From Symsagittifera roscoffensis (Eukaryota; Xenacoelomorpha; Acoela; Convolutidae), in NCBI RefSeq assembly GCF_963678635.1, contig NC_087065.1, positions 70,575,573 through 70,639,572 of the forward strand: a DNA stretch of 64,000 bases. The letters are read 5' to 3'. Shown one piece after another: positions 45,816-57,900 of this stretch (position 1 is the stretch's first letter; each line of letters starts with the position of its first letter). The notes under the pieces were generated by a model. It was not told the DNA's origin, ran no database searches, and saw only the letters and a list, made by a program, of their open reading frames with translations. Made by a program: the position numbers and the translations under genes.

Positions 45816-47594
45816 CTTTTAGGATTTTGTGAAACAAATGCTACAATTTCACCTATAAATGAAGTAGCCTACCGCGTTAATAATATACTCCAATTATTAG
45901 ATATTTGCCAATCCACAATTCTTGACGAAGAATTATCCATAAATATTATAATAAATGATGAAAAAAGAAACACAGATTACTTCACAAAAACACCATATTT
46001 TAAACCGAGATTCAATATAACAAATTACACAAAAGAACAACAAAAATTTTTAACAATGTTTAATTTTCAACACTCACAAGTAACACAAGATGAATTTGAT
46101 AAATTAGCAAAACAACTGTTAAAATATTCAACAGTCTACGCAACATCAAAGTTTGACGTTGGAAAAATCAATTCATCACTACACCTCCCATTAAAACCTG
46201 ATGCAGTTTTCAAAAAACAAAGAGCAAGTAAAGTACCGATTCATTTACACAAGGTAAATAGATAACTTGATATTTTAGAACAATACGAAATTATCTCACC
46301 AGTAAATAAAGAAGAACAACCAAAAGGAAACACCTTCATTAACCCTGTTATCATTCTAGCAAAAGGTGAATCACTAAAAATAGTTTTAGATGCTAGATAC
46401 CTCAATTCACTAATTGACGAATCAAAATGCAATTGGCCTATTGAAGCAATACAAGTTATCTTAACAAAGATAAATGGAAAATACTTTACAACCGCAGATA
46501 TGAATAGTGCATACAATCAAATGCCACTAGATGAACAATCACGACGTTTAACACAATTTGTTATTGGAAATCAACAATATGAATTTAATCGCTTAATCTA
46601 TGGAATATCCATAGGACCAGCAGCTTTTTCAGCTTTTATGAGTAAAATTTTTAGACCACTAATACTCAAGAAAAATGCAATCACCTATTTAGACGATGTT
46701 TTTATGCAATCACAAACCAAAGAAGAAATGTTTACAGTTTTAGAACAGTATCATAAAATACTTCAGAACGAAAATCTGAAGGCCGCTCCCGATAAATCAC
46801 ACTTCTTTCTAACACGAGTTAAATTTTTAGGACATAATATTGAACGAAATATTATCACTTCATTAAAATCACGCATTGATGCTATTCAAAAACTTCAGCC
46901 ACCAACAAACAAAAAGAAAATCCAAGAATTCCTTGGAATGTTAAATTTCTTAAGAAAATATGTTTATAAAATGCAATTATACTTAAGACCCTTCTATAAT
47001 ATCCTCAGACACCAAAATAACTTTGAATGGACCACTGAACATCAAACACGATTTGAAGAAATTAAAAAACTTTTAACTGAACAAATTTCAAATACAATTC
47101 CAGATCCAAATCAACCATTCTATGCAACGTGCGATGCTTCAAATTTTGGCATCGGCGCAGCATTGCTACAATCACATAGTGGTACAAATAAAATGAACCT
47201 TATATCAGCAAAATCACGATTATTCACTCAAGCAGAGCTACGACTCTCAACTCTAATGAGAGAATGTACAGCTATAATTTATACACTTACAGAATATGAA
47301 TTTCTGATACTTGGATCAAAACACCCAACAGTTCTGTTCACAGATCATAAACCAATTATTTTTCTCTTTACAAAAAAGTCAAATCCAAATTATAGAGTTT
47401 ATAGATTTCAACTAATTCTAGTGAAATTTCCAAACTTACATATAGTTTGGACAGCAGGAAAAAATCTTGCGTTACCAGATACAGTAAGTCGAAATACGCC
47501 ACCTGAATTACTCACACGAAAAACTACAGTTGAAATACCAAAAAATATTAAATTTTATCTCGCAAAAGATGAAACATCACCCCGACTAGAATGA
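45816..47594 (+). pseudogene. pol: Reverse transcriptase and RNase H of the giant provirus
   Basis: One frame runs with two stops, TAA at 46263 in the fingers and TGA at 47592 after RNase H. RT motifs are all present: the first Asp in FTTADMNSAYNQ near 46490, YGISIGPAAFSAFM, and YLDD at 46686-46697, then LKAAPDKSHFFL and KFLGHNI in the thumb. RNase H keeps CDASNFGIGAAL, RECTAIIYTL, TDHKPI and LALPDTVS, so all four acidic residues are visible. It would copy the RNA genome into DNA. Catalytic residues are intact, unlike element 1. The type is Ty3/gypsy. Confidence 0.88.
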
Positions 47595-49724
47595 AAATAT
47601 GCAGTAAAAACTGACATTGATCAATCACAAATAAATAACCTACAACATTTTCCACTTTACTTAGATTGCCAAAATAATCACTACGAAGTTGATTTACTAG
47701 GAACATCAACTTTCAAACCAATTCCATACTCACAATGGATAAAAAATAACACTCAACAAAAAAGAATAAAACAACACTCGCATAAAAAAGACCTTTTTCC
47801 ATTAATTGAAAAAAAAAATTTAACCGATAAAATAAATTCATCAGGACCGCAAACAAATGATTCAAAATACACAATAAATCAAGTTTTTGACCTCCATGAC
47901 CCAGTTGACACAATTCCCCTATCAAAACTAGAAATTGAAAATACTTTTCTCCCCCCAATAGATAAAATTACACTTGAATTCTTAAAACAATATCAAAATC
48001 TCGACCCAGTAATTCGACAATTAAAATCATGGCACAAATACAAAACTAAGCCCGTAAAAGCAGATACAACAATTTTAGGAAATAAAACACTCCTCCGATA
48101 TTTCCGAAAACTTAATAACGCAGCAATTAATGAAAATACAGATCTTTTAGAATATCAATTAAATGATTCTAAAGTTCCCTGTCTTCCTTTAAGTATGATA
48201 TTAATAGCTTTTAACATCTCACATACACAAAATACTAAAGGACACTCCGGATCAGAGAAAACATACTCAAACTTTACACAAAATTTTTATTTCCCAAATG
48301 CACCAATTTGGGTTAAAGTATTATGCAATGATTGTATAGTATGTCAATTAAACAAACCTTACCCAAATCAAAAACAAATAGCACAAAAACAAGATTTTAA
48401 AGGACAAAGTTTATATTTTAACCATCGCTTTTCATTCGATACAAAAGGACCAATTTCACCATCCTCTGAAGGAAACTCCTACATTATGGTAATTGTTGAC
48501 GCATTTACACATTATGTAGCACTCAACCCAGTTCCACATTGTAACGCTTATTATGCCTACACGACGCTTTATGAACATTGGATAGCTAAATTCGGATTAC
48601 CCGAAATCATAGTTACAGACAACGGTACAGAATTCATAAATAATGAAATCATCACACTATGCCACTTATATAACATCAAACATAAACCACGTACATCTCA
48701 TGCACCTTGGACAAACGGTTTAGTCGAAGGTATGAACTGTTCACTACAAGAATATCTCAGATGTATCATAAATGGAAATGATACAAAATACACAGAATGG
48801 TCAGCAGATGTAAAATTATTTCCCTTAGCATATAATTCACAAATTACGACAACTCTAGGAATGTCACCATACGAAATGGTTTTTAATCAAAAGCCACGTA
48901 AACCAATTATGTTTACAGCAAATTCTCATAAAAATGCACAAGGTTATTGTCAACCAAATAAAGACTCAATTTGTTATAACCTACCTTTACACACATATGA
49001 TGAAGATCATTTTCATCACCCACAAATACTTAAATTAGCCTCCGGCACACACACCGAATGGATTTTAAATAGAGATAAAAAACACAATGAAATTTACCAA
49101 AAAGTAACAAAAAAATTGTTACAAAGGCAAAATATTAACGACCAAATGAATTCACGCTTTACACCAGCCACAGATTTAAAAATTGGAACATTTGTCTTAA
49201 TACCTAACTTTAATACACAAAAAGGAATTTCTAGAAAATTACAACCCCTTCGAAAAGGACCATACCAAATAATTGCCAAACCCACTGACGTAACGTATAA
49301 ACTCACAGACTCGAATCAAAAGGAAATTGTTCAACATCGTAACATTCTATTGCCCTACTACCCAAAAGAGTACGCGCTACGCGAATTAACTCAATTATAT
49401 TCTTTCACAGGTTTAAAAGTTATTCAAAATCATTCACATACAGAAAAAGAAATAGATGAACAACACAACGTTCATCATGAAAAACAAAATCAAAAACAAA
49501 CCACAACTCAAAACAATACAAAAACGCCAGACCCAGAAATACCTCAAAAAGAAAGAAAAAATAGGAAAACGATAGAAAAAATTTTACCACAAGAACAAGT
49601 AGAAAAATCAGAACATAGAGAATCATCACGACTTAGAAATCAACCACGTAAAAACTATACAACATTCATCCCACAATCTGAAATTTTAAAGAAAGTTGAA
49701 TTTCAAAAACAACCTTATTTTTAA
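47595..49724 (+). CDS. pol: Integrase of the giant provirus, intact from linker to stop
   Basis: The frame continues from RNase H through a 200-codon linker with no stop to 49724. The zinc domain lies near 48210-48360 (SHTQNTKGHSGSEKT, then CNDCIVC). Core catalytic residues are Asp at 48438, Asp at 48618 in VTDNGTEF, and Glu at 48726 in LVEG, giving 35 residues between the second Asp and Glu. A GPY/F module (PLRKGPYQIIAK near 49245) marks Ty3/gypsy. The last 100 residues are Lys/Gln/Glu-rich. It joins the DNA to the host genome. This is the best-preserved enzyme in the window, although stops upstream would block its translation as part of Pol. Confidence 0.88.
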   Translation, partial: KYAVKTDIDQSQINNLQHFPLYLDCQNNHYEVDLLGTSTFKPIPYSQWIKNNTQQKRIKQHSHKKDLFPLIEKKNLTDKINSSGPQTNDSKYTINQVFDLHDPVDTIPLSKLEIENTFLPPIDKITLEFLKQYQNLDPVIRQLKSWHKYKTKPVKADTTILGNKTLLRYFRKLNNAAINENTDLLEYQLNDSKVPCLPLSMILIAFNISHTQNTKGHSGSEKTYSNFTQNFYFPNAPIWVKVLCNDCIVCQLNKPYPNQKQIAQKQDFKGQSLYFNHRFSFDTKGPISPSSEGNSYIMVIVDAFTHYVALNPVPHCNAYYAYTTLYEHWIAKFGLPEIIVTDNGTEFINNEIITLCHLYNIKHKPRTSHAPWTNGLVEGMNCSLQEYLRCIINGNDTKYTEWSADVKLFPLAYNSQITTTLGMSPYEMVFNQKPRKPIMFTANSHKNAQGYCQPNKDSICYNLPLHTYDEDHFHHPQILKLASGTHTEWILNRDKKHNEIYQKVTKKLLQRQNINDQMNSRFTPATDLKIGTFVLIPNFNTQKGISRKLQPLRKGPYQIIAKPTDVTYKLTDSNQKEIVQHRNILLPYYPKEYALRELTQLYSFTGLKVIQNHSHTEKEIDEQHNVHHEKQNQKQTTTQNNTKTPDPEIPQKERKNRKTIEKILPQEQVEKSEHRESSRLRNQPRKNYTTFIPQSEILKKVEFQKQPYF

Positions 49725-50551
49725 AATTAATAATCTTTGCACCTCTGGATCATTTTGAACTTTCATTTTTCAAAATAACATGCTGACAAACACGCAACAA
49801 TTCTAGTTCAGATTCAGCCAATAGGATTCACTTAAATCCGTCACCTTCTATATCTCTAACACCAACCTATTAGCCGAATAATATTAAACTCCAGGCATAT
49901 CTATAACAATAACTTTAGAACCTCCAAGTCAAAAATAAGCAACCCGCTAAAACTTGACAACTAAAATAAATACCACCATAATATCACAACCCTCCCCTAT
50001 CTAATAACGCAAAGATCAACAATATTTTCCCAACTCAGACCTCAAAAACCCTCCAACCAAAAATGGTAAATTAGCCTAAAGTAAAAAAGGACCATATTCA
50101 TTTGGCCTAAAGTACAAATATCTCAAAAATACCCCAGATCACCCGACAAATAAAAATAAAGCAAAGAAGACCTCTCGAACACCATAAAATTCGCCCCCAA
50201 CAACTTTTCACAAAACTCAACCCACTTGTCAAAAAATCAATAAATGACTCGACCACACTTGAATCTAGCCTCAAACAACAAAAAATTTTCGACAAAGAAA
50301 TCATTTCTTAAGTGCTCTTCTCTCGATCAGTCAATATCTTTAAAAATACAATTTTAAACATTTTGATAAACTTTTTTATACTACTCAAACTTTTATTTAT
50401 ATTTCTATTTGTTACTTTTGAAGCTTTCATAATCACTTTAATAACTTTTTGCAACATTTTTTAAATTTTCTACTCCCTATTTGAAATATATCTCCAACTT
50501 TCCCAAATCCTTGATCATATTCACAGGTACGATAATCCAAAGTCTATTTAA
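49725..50551 (+). other. Pol-to-X intergenic region of the provirus
   Basis: About 0.8 kb of AT-rich DNA with no supported frame. Long T/C-rich stretches near 50340-50540 could serve as splice-acceptor tracts for a downstream mRNA, but no single site stands out. Confidence 0.5.
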
Positions 50552-51876
50552 ATGATACGAACAATTTTTAGTAGAACAGATATTTTTTTACTATTTGTAG
50601 TTTTCATAACATTTTTATCATCCCTAATATTGACAATGTGCAAATGTATAAAAAAAACAATAAATACATTCGCCTTAGCAACAATCCTTTTAATTCTTTT
50701 CATTGAAGAATAATACAATAAACATAAATTTTCCCATTAGAAAAAATCAATCGGAACACTTTCAAAAATTGCTAACCAACAATCACAAAATCAGTCTTCA
50801 CCGACATCATCCCAAGAAAACCCAACAATACCTACAACTACCCAAAACCCCGAAACATCCTCACGAATTTCTTTCCAAGATAATCCATACACTTTTGAAG
50901 AACGACACGCTCGCTTATCCGAACCATTAGAACCAGTTCAGCGACAGGCACCCCCAAGTGAACCAACATATAACTTGTACCCCACATTACCACAAGAATT
51001 AAGTAGAATAAGAAACATTAGTCAAAACCAAAATACAGTTGAAATAAATAGACAAATTATACATCCACGACGAAACAGAAGTTTTCAAACCCCTAGAGTT
51101 TAGTTTGATATACCCCTATCACCAATACCAACTACTTCAGAAAACCCAAATAGTACATTACCAGAAACTCCCCCACTCCTTTCACAACGTAGCACCTCAA
51201 CTATACCCTCAGATTACTTAGGTTCAATACCAACATCTGAACAAATACGTGAAAATCCCTTTAACCCCCCCAATCCCACAACACGACTACAATATTGGAC
51301 AACGCACTCATATACACAAGGTGAACCAAACTTAGTAAACGACCCAATAGATATTTCTACGGATACAACATCATCATCACTACCAGCTACCAGAAACATT
51401 ATCACTACCGTCAACACCATCATTAAGCCAGATTTCACCGACGCTTTTCCCTTTAAACTTCCCAAATAACCTCGACGCAAGATATCGAGAACAATCAACA
51501 ACAAATATCCCTTTCAACAACATTCGTAGCACCCTCACCATTATTTGGACAACATCAAGATAGTAACCGACTCCACAGTTGGGCACTCAATAGACTACAA
51601 TATAGACAAGATATCCACGAAGATATTCGTGAACACAATATTCAAATACTCCAACAAAATAGTCTCCAATTGAAATTCGAAATCACGATCAAACTTATTA
51701 ATATTGTTCAACATCCTTACCCATTAAATTCACCAAATATAACAGCTCAATCGCTACCAACACCATTTATAACAACTGAAGTAAAATATAAGTACGATAG
51801 ATATACCAAAAACACAATTGGTTATATAACATTTTATAACCCATACTCAGGATTATCATACACATGTATATTCTAA
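50552..51876 (+). pseudogene. ORF X: predicted two-pass membrane protein with long tail
   Basis: An ATG at 50552 opens 53 codons with two hydrophobic segments (IFLLFVVFITFLSSLILTM and TFALATILLILFI) separated by KCIKK. TAA (50711) and TAG (50738) follow. The same frame then stays open to 51469 as a Ser/Thr/Pro/Gln-rich region, broken once by TAG at 51101. A 1-nt change at 51457-51467 leads into a third part ending at 51876. It overlaps the env start by 13 bases. I read it as one gene: an N-terminal membrane hairpin plus a disordered tail and a small C-terminal domain. Alternatively the 53-codon ORF is a separate small membrane protein. No homolog is recognised. Confidence 0.5.
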
Positions 51877-54491
51877 AAATATTAACATTTCAACACATAT
51901 TTTTTCTAATATTTTCCGACCAGAACACAAATCCTTCTCCTCGCACAGGACCCCAGGATTTTTTAGTAACACACTACGATTGTGAAGAAAACGAACAAAA
52001 AACACTACACAAATATGCAATAAATCAAGTATCACAATGCGAAACAGAAGCACAAGCTATAGAAACTACAAATACAATAGCAACACTGTATTCAAAAGCC
52101 CGAGCAACAACAGTCACAGGATATAAATTTACAGCAACATTTTCCGAAAAGAAAGTACATTGTTCACAAGTTTCAAACGGAAATAAAAACCGACTTGATC
52201 ACGAATCATTCTATCAAAGTAATATAGAACGACTTCTACATCTAAATCCCGATGATTGTAAAAACGAACTACTCAGACTAAACATCACAAGAAAAAAAAA
52301 CACAGACAGGAAACAAGTAAATTTCCAAGTCTTTGCCGATACTGTACACCAAGCACAGCTTGAAAGATATCAAGGACATATAAAACTCGACGAAAAATAC
52401 CCATACAACGGCGCACACGGAAGATTAACTTATGACACACACGATAAACACTGGATACCACACATTGGAATAAATGACCCCTCAAACTGCAAAGCAGACA
52501 CAAAAATTAAAGAATATCAAGAAATAATGTTTTTCGATTGGAAAATACAACTCAAAAAAGTACAACTCACACGAGATTTATCAGATAACACAATGATCTA
52601 TCAAGGAATTAGATTACCTTGCAAAAATGATCAAGGTTATTGTGACCCTACAACACGGACACAAGCAACAATTGTTTGGTTTCCCGAAGATACATGCACA
52701 ACATTTCAAGTAGCAAAAACACATGCTCGAATGATAAAATTTCATGAAAAAGATTTTATAGAATCAATTCCATACGAACAAGTAAATCCATCCCGAAAAC
52801 AAAGTAATGATTTTAGAAATATTCATGATATAGGAAATAAACTAACACGTTTCCAAAAAATCAAGAAACAGAAATTGCATGCAAATACAGAAACCCACTT
52901 TATAAAACACAATATTCTGAAATACTTGTCGAATACGAAAAAAGTTTCGACATGACCACTGGAAAAATAAAATTTGACCCTTATGCTACAAGTCATCCTC
53001 TAAATGAAGGAACATCATTTATACCAGTTAACTTTCAAAAAAGCACAGGTCAACCTGGTGGAAAACTAAAGCCCCATGACAGTAGAAGTACACGTTTACA
53101 AGAACTATCACTAATGAATAACACCTACTTCGGTAATATCCATTATGATATTCACTTAGATATGAAGTTAGACTACACAATTAGTCGAATTTTTCAAGAA
53201 ATGTCACTCTCCGAATTCGAAACACTTCACCAATTATGCGAATTGGAAAGGACACAAATCCTACAATCACTCATACTAGCAGTATTAAGAATACCCTACG
53301 CAGGATACTTATTGTCAGGAAATAGATCAAATTTTCTAGACTACGAAGGAAATATTTTATGGTTTTATACTTGTACCAGAAAAGTATCACCACTATATGT
53401 TTTTGAAGATAAACGTTGTTATAAAATAATCCCTATATTCTATAAAAATAAAGGACATTTTGTCGACACACTTTCAAGACAAACATATTTTTGGGATACC
53501 GCAGTCCCATGTGGATCAACAAATAGCCACAATGTAGTACAATTGAATCCTGATGAAGATAAATACTATCTCCTTACTCCATACCCTACGTTAATGAAAT
53601 CACTCAAAAAATTTTCACCCGAAAGCATCAGAGCTATTGCTCGTAATCCAAATATTGATTTACAATCAATTGGAATATATTCTAAATCAGATATCCAACA
53701 TCACATTAGAACAAAACAATTTCAAGAATTATTAACACAAATGGACACTATACAAAGACAGTCAAATTGACCAAAATTTAAGAAAACTCGCCGAAACCGC
53801 AGGATTTCCAGACATTTATACACAAGATTATAGCGGATATTTTAAAGACATTAAAGACTATATACATTTAAACAGTTAAAAATACAGACCACAGGATATT
53901 TCACCTATAAATATTTTCAGTTTTGTCACCCTAAAGAACGAAATTCTAGCTTTTCTAGGATGGCCCTATTACATCTTAGAAAAATTAACTATCTTATACG
54001 CAATGTTTAACTTTATAGGATTTCTTTTTTCACTTTTAAAAGGAATCTATAACACATGCGCTATACACACACAAGTAAACAGACAAGCAAGTGTAGCACG
54101 CATACTGTTTGCAGGATTTTTTGGAATTTTTTCATCATCAATAAACAAAATACTTCTAGACGCACAAATAAAAGACTATAACATGAAAATATCCACACTT
54201 ACGACAAGACAAAACACTTACGACGAAGAACATAATAAAATAGAGATAACACCTACCGCACCACAGTTGCCACCCCTACCACAAAACCATCCATTATCAT
54301 TAGTCCCACGTAATTTCCGAAACCTAGCAATCACAAATAATCCAAATTCTAGACCAAATATACCACAAAGTCCCATCCAACATATAATGACACATCATTC
54401 ACAACATGATAATACATACGAACAAATTATAGAACAACCCCACACCACCACTTTTCAGTCTCAAAATAGTCATTTTTTTAGCCCACGATGA
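51864..54491 (+). pseudogene. env: Envelope-like glycoprotein gene of the giant provirus
   Basis: The first frame (51864-52955) starts with a hydrophobic signal-peptide-like stretch of about 18 residues and has many Cys and Asn-x-Ser/Thr sites. A 1-nt change in an A run near 52855 moves the coding frame to the one ending at 53770. Another near 53760 moves it to the frame ending TGA at 54491. One TAA lies at 53877. Hydrophobic segments near 53940-54020 and 54095-54150 would be membrane anchors. It lies 3' of pol, the standard env position, and would mediate entry in an intact virus. The early Tyr-Asp-Cys followed by spaced Cys loosely recalls chuvirus-type glycoproteins; that is a weak impression. 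This copy is broken. Confidence 0.7.
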
Positions 54492-56455
54492 GCCGACAAC
54501 TTGGATCCTTACATCGCTCAAATTCCCACCCAGCCAACCTCCAAACTCAAATCCCAATAATCCCACTTTTTGCTTTCCCACCACCCGATTTTCCGATTAT
54601 TAATATATCATCAAGCACGAATTCTGATACTAACTCAGATATTTCAGTTTTATATTCTATCTCAAAACTTAATAACTCTAATGTAGAAACCCCCGACGAA
54701 TTTGCAGACTCCGAACCATCTCCCTCAAATTATACCCAGACCAACTCCTCGGTTTTTTCAAAACCCCCTTTTCAACCAATCCCATCTAATCATCCGCTCC
54801 CATCCATTTCCACTCCTTCTTACGCTTCCCAAGTAACCCCAACCTATTCTCCATTTCACTCCGACCGATCATATAATAATTCTCCAGATACCCCCCAAAT
54901 TTCCCAGGAACTCGATAATTTTATTACCTTACAACAACAGTTAATACACCCTAACACCCTCACAATACATCAACTGTCATCCACAATAGAATCCTCAAAC
55001 CCACCTACTCCTACACCCTCCTCAGCTTACACTGCATCATTAACACAATCATCCACATCCACCGAAACACCTAGTAGCACTAACCGAGCTTATCGCACTT
55101 TTAAACAAAAATTCCCGAATCACCCATTCCCGACCAAACCCGGAACAGCCTGCGAATATATTAATCACCCGCAACACACCAACACAAAAAATTTTCTAGC
55201 AATCACCTTACCCTCATTTCCACAATATACATTAAACACACCTAACGATACTAATGACACACGTAGTTTTGTAGACGAACATGTTTTAATGCCAACACTT
55301 CATTGAACAGCTTATTATCATTTTACTAACCCCCTTTGCCTACCACTAACTAATACTCATGACGACATAGAAAAGAACAAAGACATGTTATATAGACTCA
55401 CTACAACACTAACACCTAGACAATTTACTTACGTAGGATATAAAAAATTACTAAAAACATTCACTGCACCCCGAGCTAACGAATTTACAATGGAATATTA
55501 CGACCATAATATCATCCGAACTAATCAAGACCAGTTTTTAGATGAAGACCGCTTCGCTAACCCACAACTAACAGAAAAATTTTTCATCAAAACGTCAAAC
55601 GTATTCACACTTAATATTTTTGATAGAAAGTATGACCACATCATTTCCGAATCACTAGCTGATATTCAAGCTTACGAAAGTTTCCATGACAAATTTCAGT
55701 TATTTTCACTAACCTTTCACTTTCTTTCACCACATGAACGCGATTTGCACTATTCCCACAATATTATGTTACGCACTAAACAAACCCACACATATACATA
55801 TTATCGTTTCATACAAAATCATTTTGATTTGCATACCCCATCAAGACAAGCACATCATCGTTTTCAGTTTCTTAACTCAAAATAAACATCACCATTTTTC
55901 CTTAATTTTACATATTGCATCAAAGATACTAACCTCCACGGCATCCTACGCAACTATGACCCAGTAACCCAGATGTATATATTTTGTCCCATCACGAAGA
56001 CCTATAATACCGAAGAATCCAGACCCTTCCTTATCCCGCATGAATTTATCCAGCCTATAGAAATGCCAATATTAGAATTCATTCACAATACTAAATATAA
56101 TCATAAAATATATAACCTCATTTAAATTACACCTTACGAGTTTGCAGTAGACACCGAAGAACTAAAAACCATTAAAGCACTTCAATTGCTTTGGCCGCTG
56201 CTCCAAACTAAAAACATCATTCGCATACTAGCCAAATTACTAACAACATCAGATATGATACACGATATCTTCCCCCACGGCTTTTTCCCAGACGATTAAC
56301 AGGTAAGTATAAATTAAAATACTCTTCACTAATAAATTTAAATTAGTACTAACCATTTTTTATTAATTTTTCATTTATATTTCTAGTCTTCACACCACGA
56401 TCACCTACAAAACAGAAAAGAAAAAGAAAAATACAAACTTGTTAAATTCTCTTGA
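54488..56455 (+). pseudogene. ORF Y: unrecognised 3' protein, spliced at its end
   Basis: It starts with ATG at 54488, overlapping the env stop as ATGA. The first 190 or so residues are Ser/Pro/Thr/Asn-rich and look disordered. From about 55070 (NRAYRTFKQKFPNHPF) the sequence looks folded, with many Phe, Tyr and His (TPRQFTYVGYKKLLKTF, SLTFHFLSPHERDL). In-frame stops are TGA 55304 (a Trp context), TAA 55883, 56123 and 56297. Past 56297 the frame meets CAG|GTAAGT, and splicing to 56387 keeps it open for 22 more codons, Lys/Glu-rich, to TGA 56453-56455. Total about 630 codons. I know of no similar retroviral 3' gene. A structural or accessory role is only a guess. Confidence 0.5.
56303..56386 (+). 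other. 84-bp intron inside the provirus
   Basis: The donor is CAG|GTAAGT at 56302/56303. TACTAAC at 56347-56353 is an exact consensus branch point. A T-rich tract follows, with acceptor TTTCTAG at 56380-56386. Length is typical of a small animal intron. It is phase 0 relative to ORF Y. A second TACTAAC at 56640-56646 with a pyrimidine tract and CACAAG near 56675 could be an alternative acceptor. Confidence 0.75.
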
Positions 56456-57883
56456 AATTCATTAATTTCTTGCACTAAATAATGTAATAAAATTTACACC
56501 AAATGTAGTAATTTAATCTATAAATTATTTCCCCATGAAGCAGTAAAATTAATTACGATGAAAATTTATAATTTTAAATTTCCCCCAAACGCATTAAAAT
56601 TCAAATTCTATGCAATAAATTGATAAAATGAGAAAGCAGTACTAACCTTTTGATAATTTCCTTCAATCGCACAAGAATTCTATCCAAACTCGCACAGCTC
56701 GCCCACGAAGAATTGTTTAAATAACGATTTTAAGTTTCAAGTTTTCACACTCAACAACTCTAACACACGATAGCAAGTTTCAAACTTTTCTTTAACCCGG
56801 TTGGAAAGGAATTATATACTAAACCAAACTAACCAACGCAGCTTACTAAACACCACAAATCATAAAATAACAGCATGACTAAGAAAAGAAAACCAACGGT
56901 ACCCAAACCGGATTAACCCAGTTTAAAACTGGATAATTTATTCTTTTGAAGACTATTATAAAGTCTAAGAAAGAAATAATAAAACACAAAAGAGTCGCAA
57001 GACAAACTCATACCAAAAACAATTTGATTTTTGAAAAAAGGACACGACCAAAGTAATATAAGAAAGACCAACATAAACCCAACATAAAACGTTATCACAT
57101 AACAGGACCTCTCAAAGAAACAGCACAAAATCATACTCCCACTCCTCGCCTAACTCACCAGAGAAGACGTCCTGAGCATGCTCTATAGCCGGCCTAACCC
57201 ACCGCGCTACATCCACGCTTTGTGACCACACTTTTATTTTTAATAAGAGGTACTCAAGGGTGAGTAACTCTTCAAAATAACCAAACTAAAACAAAACGCT
57301 TTTGTGAAAACGATTAACTAAAATCATGATTAAAAAATTGGATTAACATAATTTTATAAAATGTAAATCATACTTTGCAGTATATAGATCAATACACAAC
57401 AACAAAGACGAACACCCAAAGACTAAATGATCCCATCACACTCGAACAAAAGAATGGCTAAGCACAACCGACATGCCCTCCACAATCACAACTCAAAGGA
57501 TTTTGAGTACGACTTGACTTCGCAGAAAAGGACTTCATTGAACTAGACCAATGACCACCTCGATGTTCAAGTATACGTACAGATCCGAGTTACGAGGCAT
57601 CCCTTCCACACACGATCTCAACGCCATTCCCAGACGAGGTTGAACACAAAACAAGTTCTCTACATAATGCAGAAAAACCCGTCATAGCAAATCATTTTGA
57701 AATCAGATTGATTTCATTGGGGATCACAGTCGTTGTCAAAAACGACTCAACGATTGTATGTCCCTAACTCCAGCGTCCTGGAACTTCTTCGACAAGAAGA
57801 ACCGGACAAGAATATGATGTTCGCCAAATACCAACGTTCATCATCCATCCTTCAAATTGCAAAAAGATAATTCTAAAAAACTC
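56456..57883 (+). other. 3' non-coding region of the provirus
   Basis: About 1.4 kb with no frame over 75 codons and no recognised motif, apart from the alternative branch point at 56640. Unusually long for an LTR element's 3' untranslated region. Confidence 0.5.
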
Positions 57884-57889
57884 TGTAAA

Positions 57890-57900
57890 ACCCGGATGGG
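57890..57900 (+). promoter_or_regulatory. Polypurine tract of the giant provirus
   Basis: CCCGGATGGG abuts the TGGAACC start of the 3' LTR. The purine run GGATGGG is short but correctly placed. Confidence 0.6.

Noticed and set aside
45805..45820. CCCTTTA as a -1 programmed frameshift site
   Set aside because: The codon register is CCC TTT AGG and the next frame requires a +1 shift, so the heptamer is not in the right register. A single-base indel explains it.
40586..56299. Alternative genetic code with stops read as Gln/Trp
   Set aside because: The same element also has 1-nt frame breaks, which a code change cannot explain. Two FN3 exons carry stops together with a frameshift or a lost donor. 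The animal features of the locus also argue for the standard code. Decay or hypermutation is simpler.
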